From an uncultured Lachnospiraceae bacterium (lineage in GTDB: Bacteria > Bacillota > Clostridia > Lachnospirales > Lachnospiraceae): 44,683 bases of DNA. Within the stretch, counting starts at the first letter, position 1; each line of letters starts with the position of its first letter. The position numbers and the translations under genes are program-made. The stretch is from the NCBI GenBank assembly GCA_902789665.1, contig CADAOY010000009.1:1-44683 (forward strand). Reading direction: 5' to 3'. Below, in pieces: positions 23,036-30,981 of the stretch. Below the pieces are notes generated by a model, which ran no database searches, was not told the origin of the DNA, and worked only from the letters and a program-made list of their open reading frames with translations.

Positions 23036-25891
23036 ATGAGATATTGTAAATTTAATTTTAATGCTGATATGGAATCACTTGAAGCGCTTATTAAAGAGAA
23101 GCGTTTTGAAAATTACTATGATGGCCCTGTGCCAACAATCAATAATTACATCATCAGAAATATAAAGAATGACATTGCATTTTTTATCTACAGAGTAGAA
23201 GAAGGGGTTTTATACGCAGCCTTTGCATACAATGAGAGAAAAGACTCCTATTCAGATGTCTGGGATATTATAACCGGACCTTTGAAGAATGTGTTTCAGA
23301 TCAAGAAGATTCAGGATAATACTGAAGAAATCACCATGTATCAGTATACTGAATTCTACAATGAGGGCAAAAGACGCGACCATATTGTTCGCTGTATGAG
23401 CATCAAAGACGCCTCAAAACTCTGGATTTATGAGTATTACAACACTGAAAGCTGGAAGGAATTAAGATTTGATTTTGATGAGAAAATCATATCCGGCAAG
23501 AAGTCCGGCCTTCATGGAATCTACAGTAAATCCCTGACTGATGAGCTTGAAAGTATTGAAGAGCACAAGGGATCAGAAGAATTAACAGGCAATGTGTTCC
23601 ATTATGTTATTTCTTCAAGAAGCCTTGAGGCAGCTGAAGATATTACGGGCAGCCTTATGAATTCCTTAATTGATGCAGGCCGCATCAGCTCAAGACGTAT
23701 GGAAATTGTCAGAAATATTAGCAGTGATCTGTACAGAAAGAGCCATAATCATCTTGAAGATATTATTGAAAATAACTTCGGAGGTGTTGTTGTCATTGAC
23801 TTAACCGAAAAGGCAGGGGAGAGATCTAGTGACTATGTTTATACCTGCGAATATCTTGAAAAACTCGTTAAGAAGTACAGGAATAACTGTCTTTTTGCCT
23901 TCACATATAACATCAATAATCCGGGATTTTCATACCTTCTTCTTCCAAAGCTCAGTGAATATGTAATTCCTGTAGCTATTAAGGAAGGCAGTGGTGACAG
24001 AAAGATGGCAGTTTCATATCTCAAGGAACTTCTTAAGAATTCTGAGTATGAGAAGTATGCCGGTCAGGCTGAAGAGTATATGAAGTTATATCCGGGCGAA
24101 GATTTTGCCCAGACTGATGTCTTAAATGCCTTTGAGAAATTTGGCCCTTGGTGCATGTGCAAAAATGTGCTGAACATTGCTTATGAAGATTATGAAGATT
24201 TCCTTTTGGACAGGGATGAGAACGAGGAGTCTGCCTATGAGAAACTCAAGGGGCTCATCGGCCTTGAGCTTGTGAAGAAAGAAATTGATGAAGTCATCAC
24301 CAGCAATCTTGTGGAGAAAGAGCGCAAGAAGCTCATGGGCAAGTCCTATAAAACAGGCTGCATGCACATGGTCTTTTCAGGTAACCCGGGTACGGCCAAA
24401 ACCACCGTCGCCGAACTCTTTGCCCGCATCGCCAAGGAAACCGGCGTGCTTAGAAGTGGCGCCTTCGTGGTACGAGGCGGCATGGATCTTTGTGGCTTGC
24501 TGTGTGTTGATGCCATCAGATCAGCCTTTGTTGCTGCCAAGGGTGGTGTGCTTTTCATTGATGAAGCTTATTCAATGAAGGGGGATATGCCTATCACTGT
24601 GCTTATCCAGGAAATGGAGAATCACAGGGAAGATGTTATCGTCGTCCTTGCCGGTTATGAAGAGAGAATGAAAAACTTCATGGAACAGAATGAAGGTCTT
24701 AAGAGCCGTGTGCCTTACTGGATTGATTTCCCTGATTACTCAGAAGATGAGCTGACGGAAATCTTTAAGTACATGATTAAGGAACGTGGATTTTCTGCCA
24801 CTGAAGACGCCATTGACAAGGCTAAGTTTATCTTTTCAAAGTGCCGTTACATGGATAATTTCGGTAACGGAAGATTCGCCAGAAACCTTATGGAAAATGC
24901 CATTAAGAAGCAGTCAGTGAGACTTCTTTCTGATGGAGAAGAAGCTGAGAATGTGCCTCAGGATCAGCTTTTCTTACTGACTGAAGAAGATATAGAAGGT
25001 CTTGAAGAAGGCAGAATCAAGGAAAGAGAGCCGGGCACTGCGGCTAAGGAACTTGAAGAAATGATAGGACTTTCCGCAGCCAAGGAAGTAATTCACAAGG
25101 CTGTTGCCAGCTTCAAGGTTAACAAGCAGCTTAAGAAGCGTGGCATCTCCAGGGAGAAGGCAGCTTACCATATGGTATTTACCGGAAATCCCGGTACAGC
25201 CAAGACAACTGTTGCCAGACTCCTGGCTGAAATCCTTAAGGATGAGAAAGTCCTTCCATCCGGTAAAATGGTTGAGGTTGGCAGATCTGACTTAGTCGGT
25301 ATTGTAGTCGGTTCCACAGCCAAGATTGTTAAAGAGAAATTCAGACAGGCCAGAGGTGGTATCCTCTTTATTGACGAAGCTTATTCACTTTGTGATGGTC
25401 ATGAAAAGAGCTTTGGAGATGAGGCTATCAATACCATAGTTCAGGAAATGGAAAACCACAGGGATGACACCATAGTCATTTTTGCAGGTTATCCTGAACC
25501 AATGAAGGAGTTCCTTGAAAGAAACCCTGGAATGTCATCAAGAATTGCATTCCACGTGGATTTTGAAGATTATTCCATTGAGGAACTTACTGATATTACC
25601 AAGCTTATCTTAAAGAAAAGACAGCTTTCCATAACTGATGAAGCCATGAATAAACTGGTTAATCTTTATAAGCTGGTTTATAAGAATTCAGATTTTGGCA
25701 ACGGACGTTTCGTTCGTAAGGCTATTGAAGAATCAGAAATGAACCTTGCCATCAGACTTGAAGACTGTGATATTCTCTCGGAATCCACAGATGTCCTCAC
25801 AACAATCGAGGCCTGCGACATTCCTCCAAGAGAACTTCTTATCGATGAGAAATCAGGTAAGAAAACAGCTCCTATCGGTTTTGCATACTAA
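23036..25891 (+). CDS. Double AAA+ ATPase (CbbX/SpoVK-like) with novel N-terminal region
   Basis: A 951-residue protein. Two AAA+ modules of the CbbX/SpoVK/EccA group follow an unrecognised N-terminal 400 residues. Module 1 has Walker A GNPGTAKT (449-456) and Walker B VLFIDEAYS (505-513). Module 2 has Walker A GNPGTAKT at 717-724 and a matching ILFIDEAYS. Both have sensor-1-like AGY segments. The pore region differs: module 2 keeps GRSDLVGIVVGSTA, while module 1 reads RGGMDLCGLLCVDA, so its pore loop is altered. The family remodels protein substrates as hexamers. The N-terminal part contains a degenerate-looking FGGVVVIDL strand at 248-256. The gene stands alone between terminators. Confidence 0.88.
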   Translation: MRYCKFNFNADMESLEALIKEKRFENYYDGPVPTINNYIIRNIKNDIAFFIYRVEEGVLYAAFAYNERKDSYSDVWDIITGPLKNVFQIKKIQDNTEEITMYQYTEFYNEGKRRDHIVRCMSIKDASKLWIYEYYNTESWKELRFDFDEKIISGKKSGLHGIYSKSLTDELESIEEHKGSEELTGNVFHYVISSRSLEAAEDITGSLMNSLIDAGRISSRRMEIVRNISSDLYRKSHNHLEDIIENNFGGVVVIDLTEKAGERSSDYVYTCEYLEKLVKKYRNNCLFAFTYNINNPGFSYLLLPKLSEYVIPVAIKEGSGDRKMAVSYLKELLKNSEYEKYAGQAEEYMKLYPGEDFAQTDVLNAFEKFGPWCMCKNVLNIAYEDYEDFLLDRDENEESAYEKLKGLIGLELVKKEIDEVITSNLVEKERKKLMGKSYKTGCMHMVFSGNPGTAKTTVAELFARIAKETGVLRSGAFVVRGGMDLCGLLCVDAIRSAFVAAKGGVLFIDEAYSMKGDMPITVLIQEMENHREDVIVVLAGYEERMKNFMEQNEGLKSRVPYWIDFPDYSEDELTEIFKYMIKERGFSATEDAIDKAKFIFSKCRYMDNFGNGRFARNLMENAIKKQSVRLLSDGEEAENVPQDQLFLLTEEDIEGLEEGRIKEREPGTAAKELEEMIGLSAAKEVIHKAVASFKVNKQLKKRGISREKAAYHMVFTGNPGTAKTTVARLLAEILKDEKVLPSGKMVEVGRSDLVGIVVGSTAKIVKEKFRQARGGILFIDEAYSLCDGHEKSFGDEAINTIVQEMENHRDDTIVIFAGYPEPMKEFLERNPGMSSRIAFHVDFEDYSIEELTDITKLILKKRQLSITDEAMNKLVNLYKLVYKNSDFGNGRFVRKAIEESEMNLAIRLEDCDILSESTDVLTTIEACDIPPRELLIDEKSGKKTAPIGFAY

Positions 25892-25935
25892 TTACAAAAT
25901 TATCAGTTCTATTCATATTATCTCTTAAAGTAAGT

Positions 25936-25972
25936 AACGCCCGGCGTATTTATCCTGCCGGGCGTTATTTCT
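25936..25972. terminator. Intrinsic terminator between convergent genes
   Basis: AACGCCCGGC (25936-25945) and GCCGGGCGTT (25957-25966) form a 10-bp GC-rich stem followed by ATTTCT on the plus strand. It ends the AAA+ gene and may also serve the reverse-strand membrane protein gene. Confidence 0.85.
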
Positions 25973-26003
25973 GCAATGTATGTTTTTTTCTCACGGGATG
26001 ATT

Positions 26004-26591
26004 TTACTCGCCCCTGGTTGTATACTTGCCAACAATGGCAAGGCCGATGGTGCCGTCCAAAAGAAGCCTGCTTAAAATGAATACTACCTGATAGAAGTTT
26101 AATGTTTCAAGAGACTGGAACAGGGTTCCATATACTAAATCAATTACAAAGATAATGCTAAAGAGTGTCCATGTTCTGCCACGGCCCAAGTCCTTGCCGA
26201 AGGCCATGATGAGCAGGGAGATGAACTTAATTACCATTATGGTGATACTTGCTATGAACATAATTGGAATTATGTCATAAGTATCCAGACTTTCCCTGGA
26301 TATATATAATACGATGAGATTTGCGATTAAAAGCAGGTTTGAGGCTGCAGTAAGGAGAAGAAATGCCTTATACAGTATGGTGGCAGGCTTGGAATAATTT
26401 TTTTGAAGATAAATAAAACCTGCAAGCAGTGCAAAGATATTCAGGGCGGAAATGGAAATAACAAGAATGTCCCCAACAAATGTGTCATGGGTTGCTATTC
26501 TAAGAACAATCATAGAAGCATTCATAAAAATGGCGATGGTAAGAAGCGCCAGATGGCATACTCTTAAGCCAAAATTATTCTTATCTTTCAC
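26004..26591 (-). CDS. Six-helix membrane protein of unknown function
   Basis: A 195-residue membrane protein with about six hydrophobic segments (for example ALLTIAIFMNASMIVL and ISALNIFALLAGFIYL). The start is a GTG at 26591, seven bases after GGGAGG on the reverse strand. A TTG six codons further upstream overlaps that ribosome binding site and is rejected. No catalytic motif is recognised; length and span number resemble small uncharacterised membrane proteins. It lies 72 bp downstream of the acyltransferase fusion on the same strand, and no clear terminator separates them, so they may be co-transcribed. Confidence 0.7.
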   Translation of the reverse strand: MKDKNNFGLRVCHLALLTIAIFMNASMIVLRIATHDTFVGDILVISISALNIFALLAGFIYLQKNYSKPATILYKAFLLLTAASNLLLIANLIVLYISRESLDTYDIIPIMFIASITIMVIKFISLLIMAFGKDLGRGRTWTLFSIIFVIDLVYGTLFQSLETLNFYQVVFILSRLLLDGTIGLAIVGKYTTRGE

Positions 26592-26662
26592 TCTGTTTCC
26601 TCCCGGCAAATTATCAGATAATTTCCTAAATTATACTTTAAGGATTAAAAAATTACAATTAT

Positions 26663-28543
26663 TTATGGTTCAAGCTTAACCCAGATAACAGGTCTGATGG
26701 CACCGTCCGGTCTGTTAACTTCTTTCTCAGCGATGATACCATTAACATTTACAAAAGGAGCCATGTCACTTTCCTTATTGTCAGCACGGCGCAGCCACCA
26801 CCAGGTTGTGCGGTATTCGATTTCACCATTCTGGCTTGCTCTCCAGATAAGGCTCTCATTAACACCATTGAAAGAAGCGGACTGACAGAGCTGCAGAAGT
26901 CTGTCCTCATCTGTTTCAAAGATTTCCCTGGCTTCCTCATCCGTAAGGATAGTGAAGACATCATCATTTCTAACATCCAGGTTAAATTTCTCATATTTGT
27001 TAAATGAATTTAATGTAACTTCCGTATTGAGAAGCCCTCTTAAATCACAGGTTTCCCAGTTGACCTCATCATGAGACTGATTAAAACTGCTTCCCGCAAT
27101 TCCATATTTGCATAAGAGGCAGACCGAGTTGTCCTCTTTTTTAATGACAATCCACGGAACTCTCTCCTGGCCGATTATATGATAATTAAGATCGTAGTGA
27201 CCATAATAAACCTCATCTCCAATCTGGGCATTGGCAAGGGCTTTCATCTCGCTGTTATATTCAAACTGTGCGAAAACCTCTCTTCTAAAGAATCCAAGTA
27301 ACACAAAAAGAATGGAAAGTACAAAAACTGAGATGAGTGAAATCGTGTAAATCTGAACTTTCTTCTTATGCTGAATGGCGAGGATTTTGCCCTCGACAGT
27401 ATCATTAAACTGCTTCGGAGTGGTAACCAGCTTAACAAACTTTCTGGTAATGAAATGTGTTGCCAGTGCCAGAATTGCCGTAAATACTATGCTCCATAAG
27501 AGCACAAGACAAAATCTGAAGAAGTCGTTGATTTTTAAATTCCCAAAAATCTGATGGATAAAATACCCGTGCACCAGAAACAGTTCCATACTGATTGAAC
27601 TTAAATAGCGAAGTACTTTGTTATCGATGGTAAAACGCATATTAAGAAGAAGGATGAAAGTAACAAAGATAATACATCCTATTGACTGAACTGCAAGGGT
27701 AATAAGAATATTCTGTCTGTAACTTGTATTGATGCTCTCTCCATAATATCCATATCTGATAGTCGCAAACCTGCAGACATAGGCCATTCCCACAGCAAGG
27801 AATGTGAATAATGGAAGAATAAAATAATAAATACTTGCAAAGAAACTGTCGAACTGCTTCTTAAATCTTCCATATATCAAACCGTATGCAAAAGTAATTG
27901 TGGAATTATACCACCACTCGCCCCTGAACCAGTGAACCTTTTCGCCAAGGTCGTGTCCCTGATGTGAACTGAAGGAAATAACCACAAGAACAGCTAATAT
28001 CATAAGAACAAGAGCCACGTCTTTTTTCTTGATAAACTTAAAAAGTATGAAGAAAATTATGTAAAAAATAGTAATTTCGATAATGAACCAGCCGTTGGAA
28101 TTAATCAGATTAAGTCCCAAAACAGCAAATAAATTCTCAAGTGGGGAATTAACAGGTCCATATAAAAAGATATTCAGAATCACACCGATGATGTTGACAA
28201 TCCAAAATGGAATCAAAACGGTAGGGAGTCTCTTAAGCAGAAACTTATCAAGATAATCCGGCTTTGTCTCAAGACTTATCATAAGACCATAACCTGAAAC
28301 AAAGAAGAAAATCGCCGTAAAGAAAATACCTGTATCATTTAATATGGTAATAGGTCCTTTATTGATAACGCCATATCCGGAAACCTGCTGAACCAGGTGA
28401 TGGAGAATGACAAAGATACAGGCAATGCCCTGAATATTCTTGGTCTGCTGCAGGGTGAAAAAATCCGGGGATGTGCTGCGGCCATAGGCCTTAACACCCC
28501 AGAAGGTGATTATCAGAAGAATAATTGGAAAAATATTTATCAT
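26663..28543 (-). CDS. Acyltransferase-3 membrane enzyme fused to DUF6273-like domain
   Basis: A 626-residue protein. Residues 1 to about 400 hold ten or so membrane spans of the acyltransferase-3 (OafA/NodX-like) family, with the early conserved His pair in FVILHHLVQQ. These O-acylate sugars or peptidoglycan-linked glycans at the membrane. After a last span near 400-425, residues about 435-626 form an extracytoplasmic domain of the DUF6273 type: PWIVIKKEDNSVCLL, the WETCDLRGLLN block, a TWWWLRRADN block and a final IRPVIWVKLEP. Its role may be binding surface polysaccharide. The fusion is unusual. AAGGGG serves as ribosome binding site. It is divergent from the LUD gene. Confidence 0.82.
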   Translation of the reverse strand: MINIFPIILLIITFWGVKAYGRSTSPDFFTLQQTKNIQGIACIFVILHHLVQQVSGYGVINKGPITILNDTGIFFTAIFFFVSGYGLMISLETKPDYLDKFLLKRLPTVLIPFWIVNIIGVILNIFLYGPVNSPLENLFAVLGLNLINSNGWFIIEITIFYIIFFILFKFIKKKDVALVLMILAVLVVISFSSHQGHDLGEKVHWFRGEWWYNSTITFAYGLIYGRFKKQFDSFFASIYYFILPLFTFLAVGMAYVCRFATIRYGYYGESINTSYRQNILITLAVQSIGCIIFVTFILLLNMRFTIDNKVLRYLSSISMELFLVHGYFIHQIFGNLKINDFFRFCLVLLWSIVFTAILALATHFITRKFVKLVTTPKQFNDTVEGKILAIQHKKKVQIYTISLISVFVLSILFVLLGFFRREVFAQFEYNSEMKALANAQIGDEVYYGHYDLNYHIIGQERVPWIVIKKEDNSVCLLCKYGIAGSSFNQSHDEVNWETCDLRGLLNTEVTLNSFNKYEKFNLDVRNDDVFTILTDEEAREIFETDEDRLLQLCQSASFNGVNESLIWRASQNGEIEYRTTWWWLRRADNKESDMAPFVNVNGIIAEKEVNRPDGAIRPVIWVKLEP

Positions 28544-28602
28544 AAATTAAGATTCCCCTTAATTGCTTAATTCAATATCTACATTTTATTATACAAATAT
28601 TA

Positions 28603-28608
28603 TATAAT
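28603..28608 (+). promoter_or_regulatory. -10 box for the LUD-domain gene
   Basis: TATAAT at 28603-28608 lies in an AT-rich divergent gap, 35 bp before the ATG at 28644. The -35 region is not clear. GGAGG follows 7 bases before the start codon. Confidence 0.45.
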
Positions 28609-28643
28609 AAATAAAGGAAATTTTTGTATATGGAGGTAGTCTT

Positions 28644-29273
28644 ATGAACGAAGCTATGGTTATCAGAAATGATTTACTGGCGAAGACAGTTATAAAAGGT
28701 CTTGAGTCAAGAAATATGAGTGGATATTATGTGCATACCAAGGAAGAGGCCCTTGCCAAGGCTCTGGAACTCATTCCAAAGGGCAGCAGCATTACAATGG
28801 GTGGCTGCACAAGTGCAAGGGAAATCGGTCTGGTGGATGCTCTTCAAAGTGAAGATTATAATTTTATAGACCGTGATAAATACGAGGACAAAAGAGCCGC
28901 CATGCTTGCAGCTTACGACGCGGATATTTTTCTGACCAGCGCCAATGCCATGACAAGTGACGGAATCATGGTTAATATTGATGGCAATTCAAACAGGGTT
29001 TCAGCCATCTGCCAGGGTCCGAAGAAAGTTATTGTAATAGTTGGCATGAACAAAATCTGCGACGACGTGGACGGTGCCATGAAGAGAGCACGTAACATTG
29101 CAGCTCCTGTTAATGCGCAGCGTTTTGGTCTTAATACACCATGCTCCAAGACAGGTACCTGCATGAACTGCAAGTCTCCTGATACTATCTGCTGTCAGTT
29201 CCTGATTACAAGATTTTCAAGACATAAAGACAGAATCCATGTAATTTTGGTAAATGATAATCTGGGATTCTAA
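28644..29273 (+). CDS. LUD-domain protein (LutC/YkgG-like)
   Basis: A 209-residue cytoplasmic protein with the LUD (DUF162) fold. It has SSITMGGCTSAREIGLVDAL near residues 48-67, the nucleotide-binding-like ADIFLTSANAMTSDGIMVNI near 90-110, and a VIVIVGMNKI segment. Family members such as LutB/LutC act in lactate oxidation, but the stand-alone short form with a Cys-rich end (C in TGTCMNCKSPDTICC) is widespread in Clostridia and has no firm function. The Cys group could bind metal or an Fe-S cluster. No lutA or lutB lies nearby. GGAGG ribosome binding site. The AlkD-like gene begins 15 nt after its stop. Confidence 0.85.
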   Translation: MNEAMVIRNDLLAKTVIKGLESRNMSGYYVHTKEEALAKALELIPKGSSITMGGCTSAREIGLVDALQSEDYNFIDRDKYEDKRAAMLAAYDADIFLTSANAMTSDGIMVNIDGNSNRVSAICQGPKKVIVIVGMNKICDDVDGAMKRARNIAAPVNAQRFGLNTPCSKTGTCMNCKSPDTICCQFLITRFSRHKDRIHVILVNDNLGF

Positions 29274-29287
29274 TAAGGATATAATCT

Positions 29288-29974
29288 ATGATAATTGAAG
29301 AAATAAGAGATGCTCTTCTTAATGAGAAGGATGTAAAGTATAAAGATTTTCAGGGCAGTTTGATTCCGGGTGTGGATGCTGAATATTTTATTGGTGTCAG
29401 AACTCCAAGGCTTAGAGCCATGGCTAAGGAATATGCCAAAAATAAGGATATTCAGGAATTCCTTGATGACCTTCCGCATAAATATTTTGATGAGAATCAG
29501 CTTCATGCCTTTATTATTTCGGGCATGAAGGATTATGACAAATGCGTGGAGGAACTTGAGAAGTTCCTGCCGTATGTGGATAACTGGGCGACCTGCGATC
29601 AGATGAGCCCGGGGATTTTTAAAAAGCATAAGAAGGAAATCCTTCCTTTAATTGATAAATGGATGAAGTCGGGGGAGACTTACAGCATCAGGTTTGGAAT
29701 AAAAATGCTGATGGAACATTTCCTTGATGATGACTTCGACATTAAATATGCAAAGAAGGTAAGCAAGGTAAAATCTGAGGAATATTATGTAAGAATGATG
29801 GTTGCCTGGTATATGGCGACGGCCCTTGCCAAGCAGTATGATGCGGTTCTTCCGATAATGGAAGATAAGAAGATGGAGGCCTGGACTCACAATAAGGCAA
29901 TTCAAAAAGCAGTGGAGAGTTACAGGGTTACGGATGAGCATAAAAATTACCTTAAAACCCTTAAGATAAAATAA
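29288..29974 (+). CDS. DNA alkylation repair protein (AlkD-like)
   Basis: A 228-residue all-helical protein with the HEAT-like repeat pattern of AlkD DNA glycosylases. It has GVRTPRLRAMAKEYAKN near 37-53, a conserved DNWATCDQMSP region near 97-107 with the catalytic-type Trp and Asp, and YVRMMVAWYMATAL near 162-175. AlkD removes positively charged alkyl-base lesions without base flipping. It is probably transcribed with the LUD gene. No terminator is seen between its stop and the promoter of the next operon. Confidence 0.85.
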   Translation: MIIEEIRDALLNEKDVKYKDFQGSLIPGVDAEYFIGVRTPRLRAMAKEYAKNKDIQEFLDDLPHKYFDENQLHAFIISGMKDYDKCVEELEKFLPYVDNWATCDQMSPGIFKKHKKEILPLIDKWMKSGETYSIRFGIKMLMEHFLDDDFDIKYAKKVSKVKSEEYYVRMMVAWYMATALAKQYDAVLPIMEDKKMEAWTHNKAIQKAVESYRVTDEHKNYLKTLKIK

Positions 29975-29996
29975 GTGTAAATAAAGGGAGTTTTGC

Positions 29997-30025
29997 TTGT
30001 TTTGTTCATATTAAAATGTTATAGT
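29997..30025 (+). promoter_or_regulatory. Promoter of the nitrogenase-like/hyp operon
   Basis: TTGTTT (29997-30002), a 17-bp spacer and TATAGT (30020-30025) precede the structured leader. The expected transcription start is near 30031, next to the first leader stem. Confidence 0.55.
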
Positions 30026-30028
30026 ATA

Positions 30029-30173
30029 TGTACTTTAATCCAAAGCAAAAGGGAAACCTGATGCTGAGGATAAGAGTACATTTTTTATTAGCTGACACCG
30101 AATCGGCGGATAAGGTGGAAGGACGAACATATATAGGGATTACTATGCCACTTCCGCCGGAAGTGGCTTTTTT
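30029..30173 (+). promoter_or_regulatory. Structured leader with terminator/antiterminator choice, unassigned riboswitch-like element
   Basis: GTACT and ATCC (30029-30040) can pair with GGAT and AGTAC (30067-30078) across an internal loop of UUA against AAG. They enclose AGC/GCT pairs and a GG-GAAA-CC tetraloop hairpin. Further on, GGCGG and GGTGG (30105-30118) can pair with CCACTTCCGCC (30148-30158), the 5' arm and loop of the terminator, so the two folds exclude each other. A CCG-AAT-CGG hairpin (30098-30106) overlaps the antiterminator arm. This is the layout of an attenuator or riboswitch. It matches no class I can name; function is inferred from structure only. Confidence 0.5.
30147..30173 (+). 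terminator. Leader attenuator terminator
   Basis: GCCACTTCC (30147-30155) and GGAAGTGGC (30159-30167) form a perfect 9-bp stem with a 3-nt loop, followed by six T residues. It sits inside the leader, 36 bp before the NifH-like start codon and downstream of the operon promoter, so it must be bypassed for expression. Confidence 0.85.
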
Positions 30174-30208
30174 AATAGGATTTTCAAGGAAAAGATTAGG
30201 AGTAATTT

Positions 30209-30973
30209 ATGATTAAAGTTGCAATATATGGAAAAGGCGGTATCGGCAAGTCCACTGTTACAAGTAATCTGGCGGCGGCTTTTGCCACTTTGGGTAAGAA
30301 AGTAGTTCAGATTGGCTGTGACCCGAAGGCTGATTCCACAATCAATCTTCTGGGCGGGGAGCCCCTCCTTCCGGTTATGAATTACATGAGGGAGAATGAC
30401 GCAGATCCAGAGTCCATAGATGAGATTGCGAAAACCGGATTTGGCGGCGTTGTATGTATAGAAACCGGCGGCCCTACACCGGGACTTGGCTGCGCTGGAA
30501 GAGGAATTATCGCCACCTTTTCACTTCTTGAGGATTTGAAATTATTCGAAACAGTAAAGCCGGATGTGGTACTTTATGATGTTTTGGGAGATGTGGTGTG
30601 CGGTGGTTTTGCAGCACCGATCAGAGAAGGATATGCCAAGAATGTGCTGATTGTAACCAGTGGCGAGAAGATGGCTTTATATGCTGCCAACAATATAAAT
30701 ACGGCGGTGAAGAACTTCGAGGACAGAGGCTATGCCACGGTATTTGGCGTGGTGCTCAACAGAAGAGCCGTGGAAAATGAGTACGAAAAGGTTAAGGATT
30801 TTACCGACAAAAACGGACTGAAAATCGTTGCCGACATTCCAAGAAGTAACGAGATTATCCACTATGAGGATATGGGTAAGACCGTGGTTGAAGGTGATAA
30901 GGACCTTGAGGTATCACAGAAATTCATTGACCTTGCGAAGGCTTTGATTGAGGCAGATTCCAAGGAAGATTAG
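30209..30973 (+). CDS. NifH/BchL-like [4Fe-4S] reductase ATPase
   Basis: A 254-residue homodimeric ATPase of the nitrogenase iron protein superfamily. The P-loop is GKGGIGKST (8-16), switch I contains CDPKADST (37-44), and the two cluster ligands are Cys95 in PGLGCAGRG and Cys131 in DVVCGGFA, spaced as in NifH and BchL. It delivers single electrons to a NifDK-like partner with ATP hydrolysis. The length is slightly short of NifH. It is the first gene of the operon and the only reductase, so it probably serves both NifDK-like pairs. No nifB, nifE, nifN, bch or cfb marker gene accompanies it, so neither N2 fixation nor tetrapyrrole reduction follows from context. Confidence 0.93.
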   Translation: MIKVAIYGKGGIGKSTVTSNLAAAFATLGKKVVQIGCDPKADSTINLLGGEPLLPVMNYMRENDADPESIDEIAKTGFGGVVCIETGGPTPGLGCAGRGIIATFSLLEDLKLFETVKPDVVLYDVLGDVVCGGFAAPIREGYAKNVLIVTSGEKMALYAANNINTAVKNFEDRGYATVFGVVLNRRAVENEYEKVKDFTDKNGLKIVADIPRSNEIIHYEDMGKTVVEGDKDLEVSQKFIDLAKALIEADSKED

Positions 30974-30981
30974 GAGATAGT

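Noticed and set aside
30045-30070. Hammerhead ribozyme core from adjacent GAAAC and CTGATG
   Set aside because: The core should read CTGATGA and be separated from GAAA by stem II; neither holds.
30029-30120. Thi-box (TPP riboswitch) in the nitrogenase-like operon leader, from ACCTGAT followed by GGATAA
   Set aside because: The other conserved TPP elements (GGGG, CTGAGA, GCGTAGGGA) are missing or out of order; the similarity is short.
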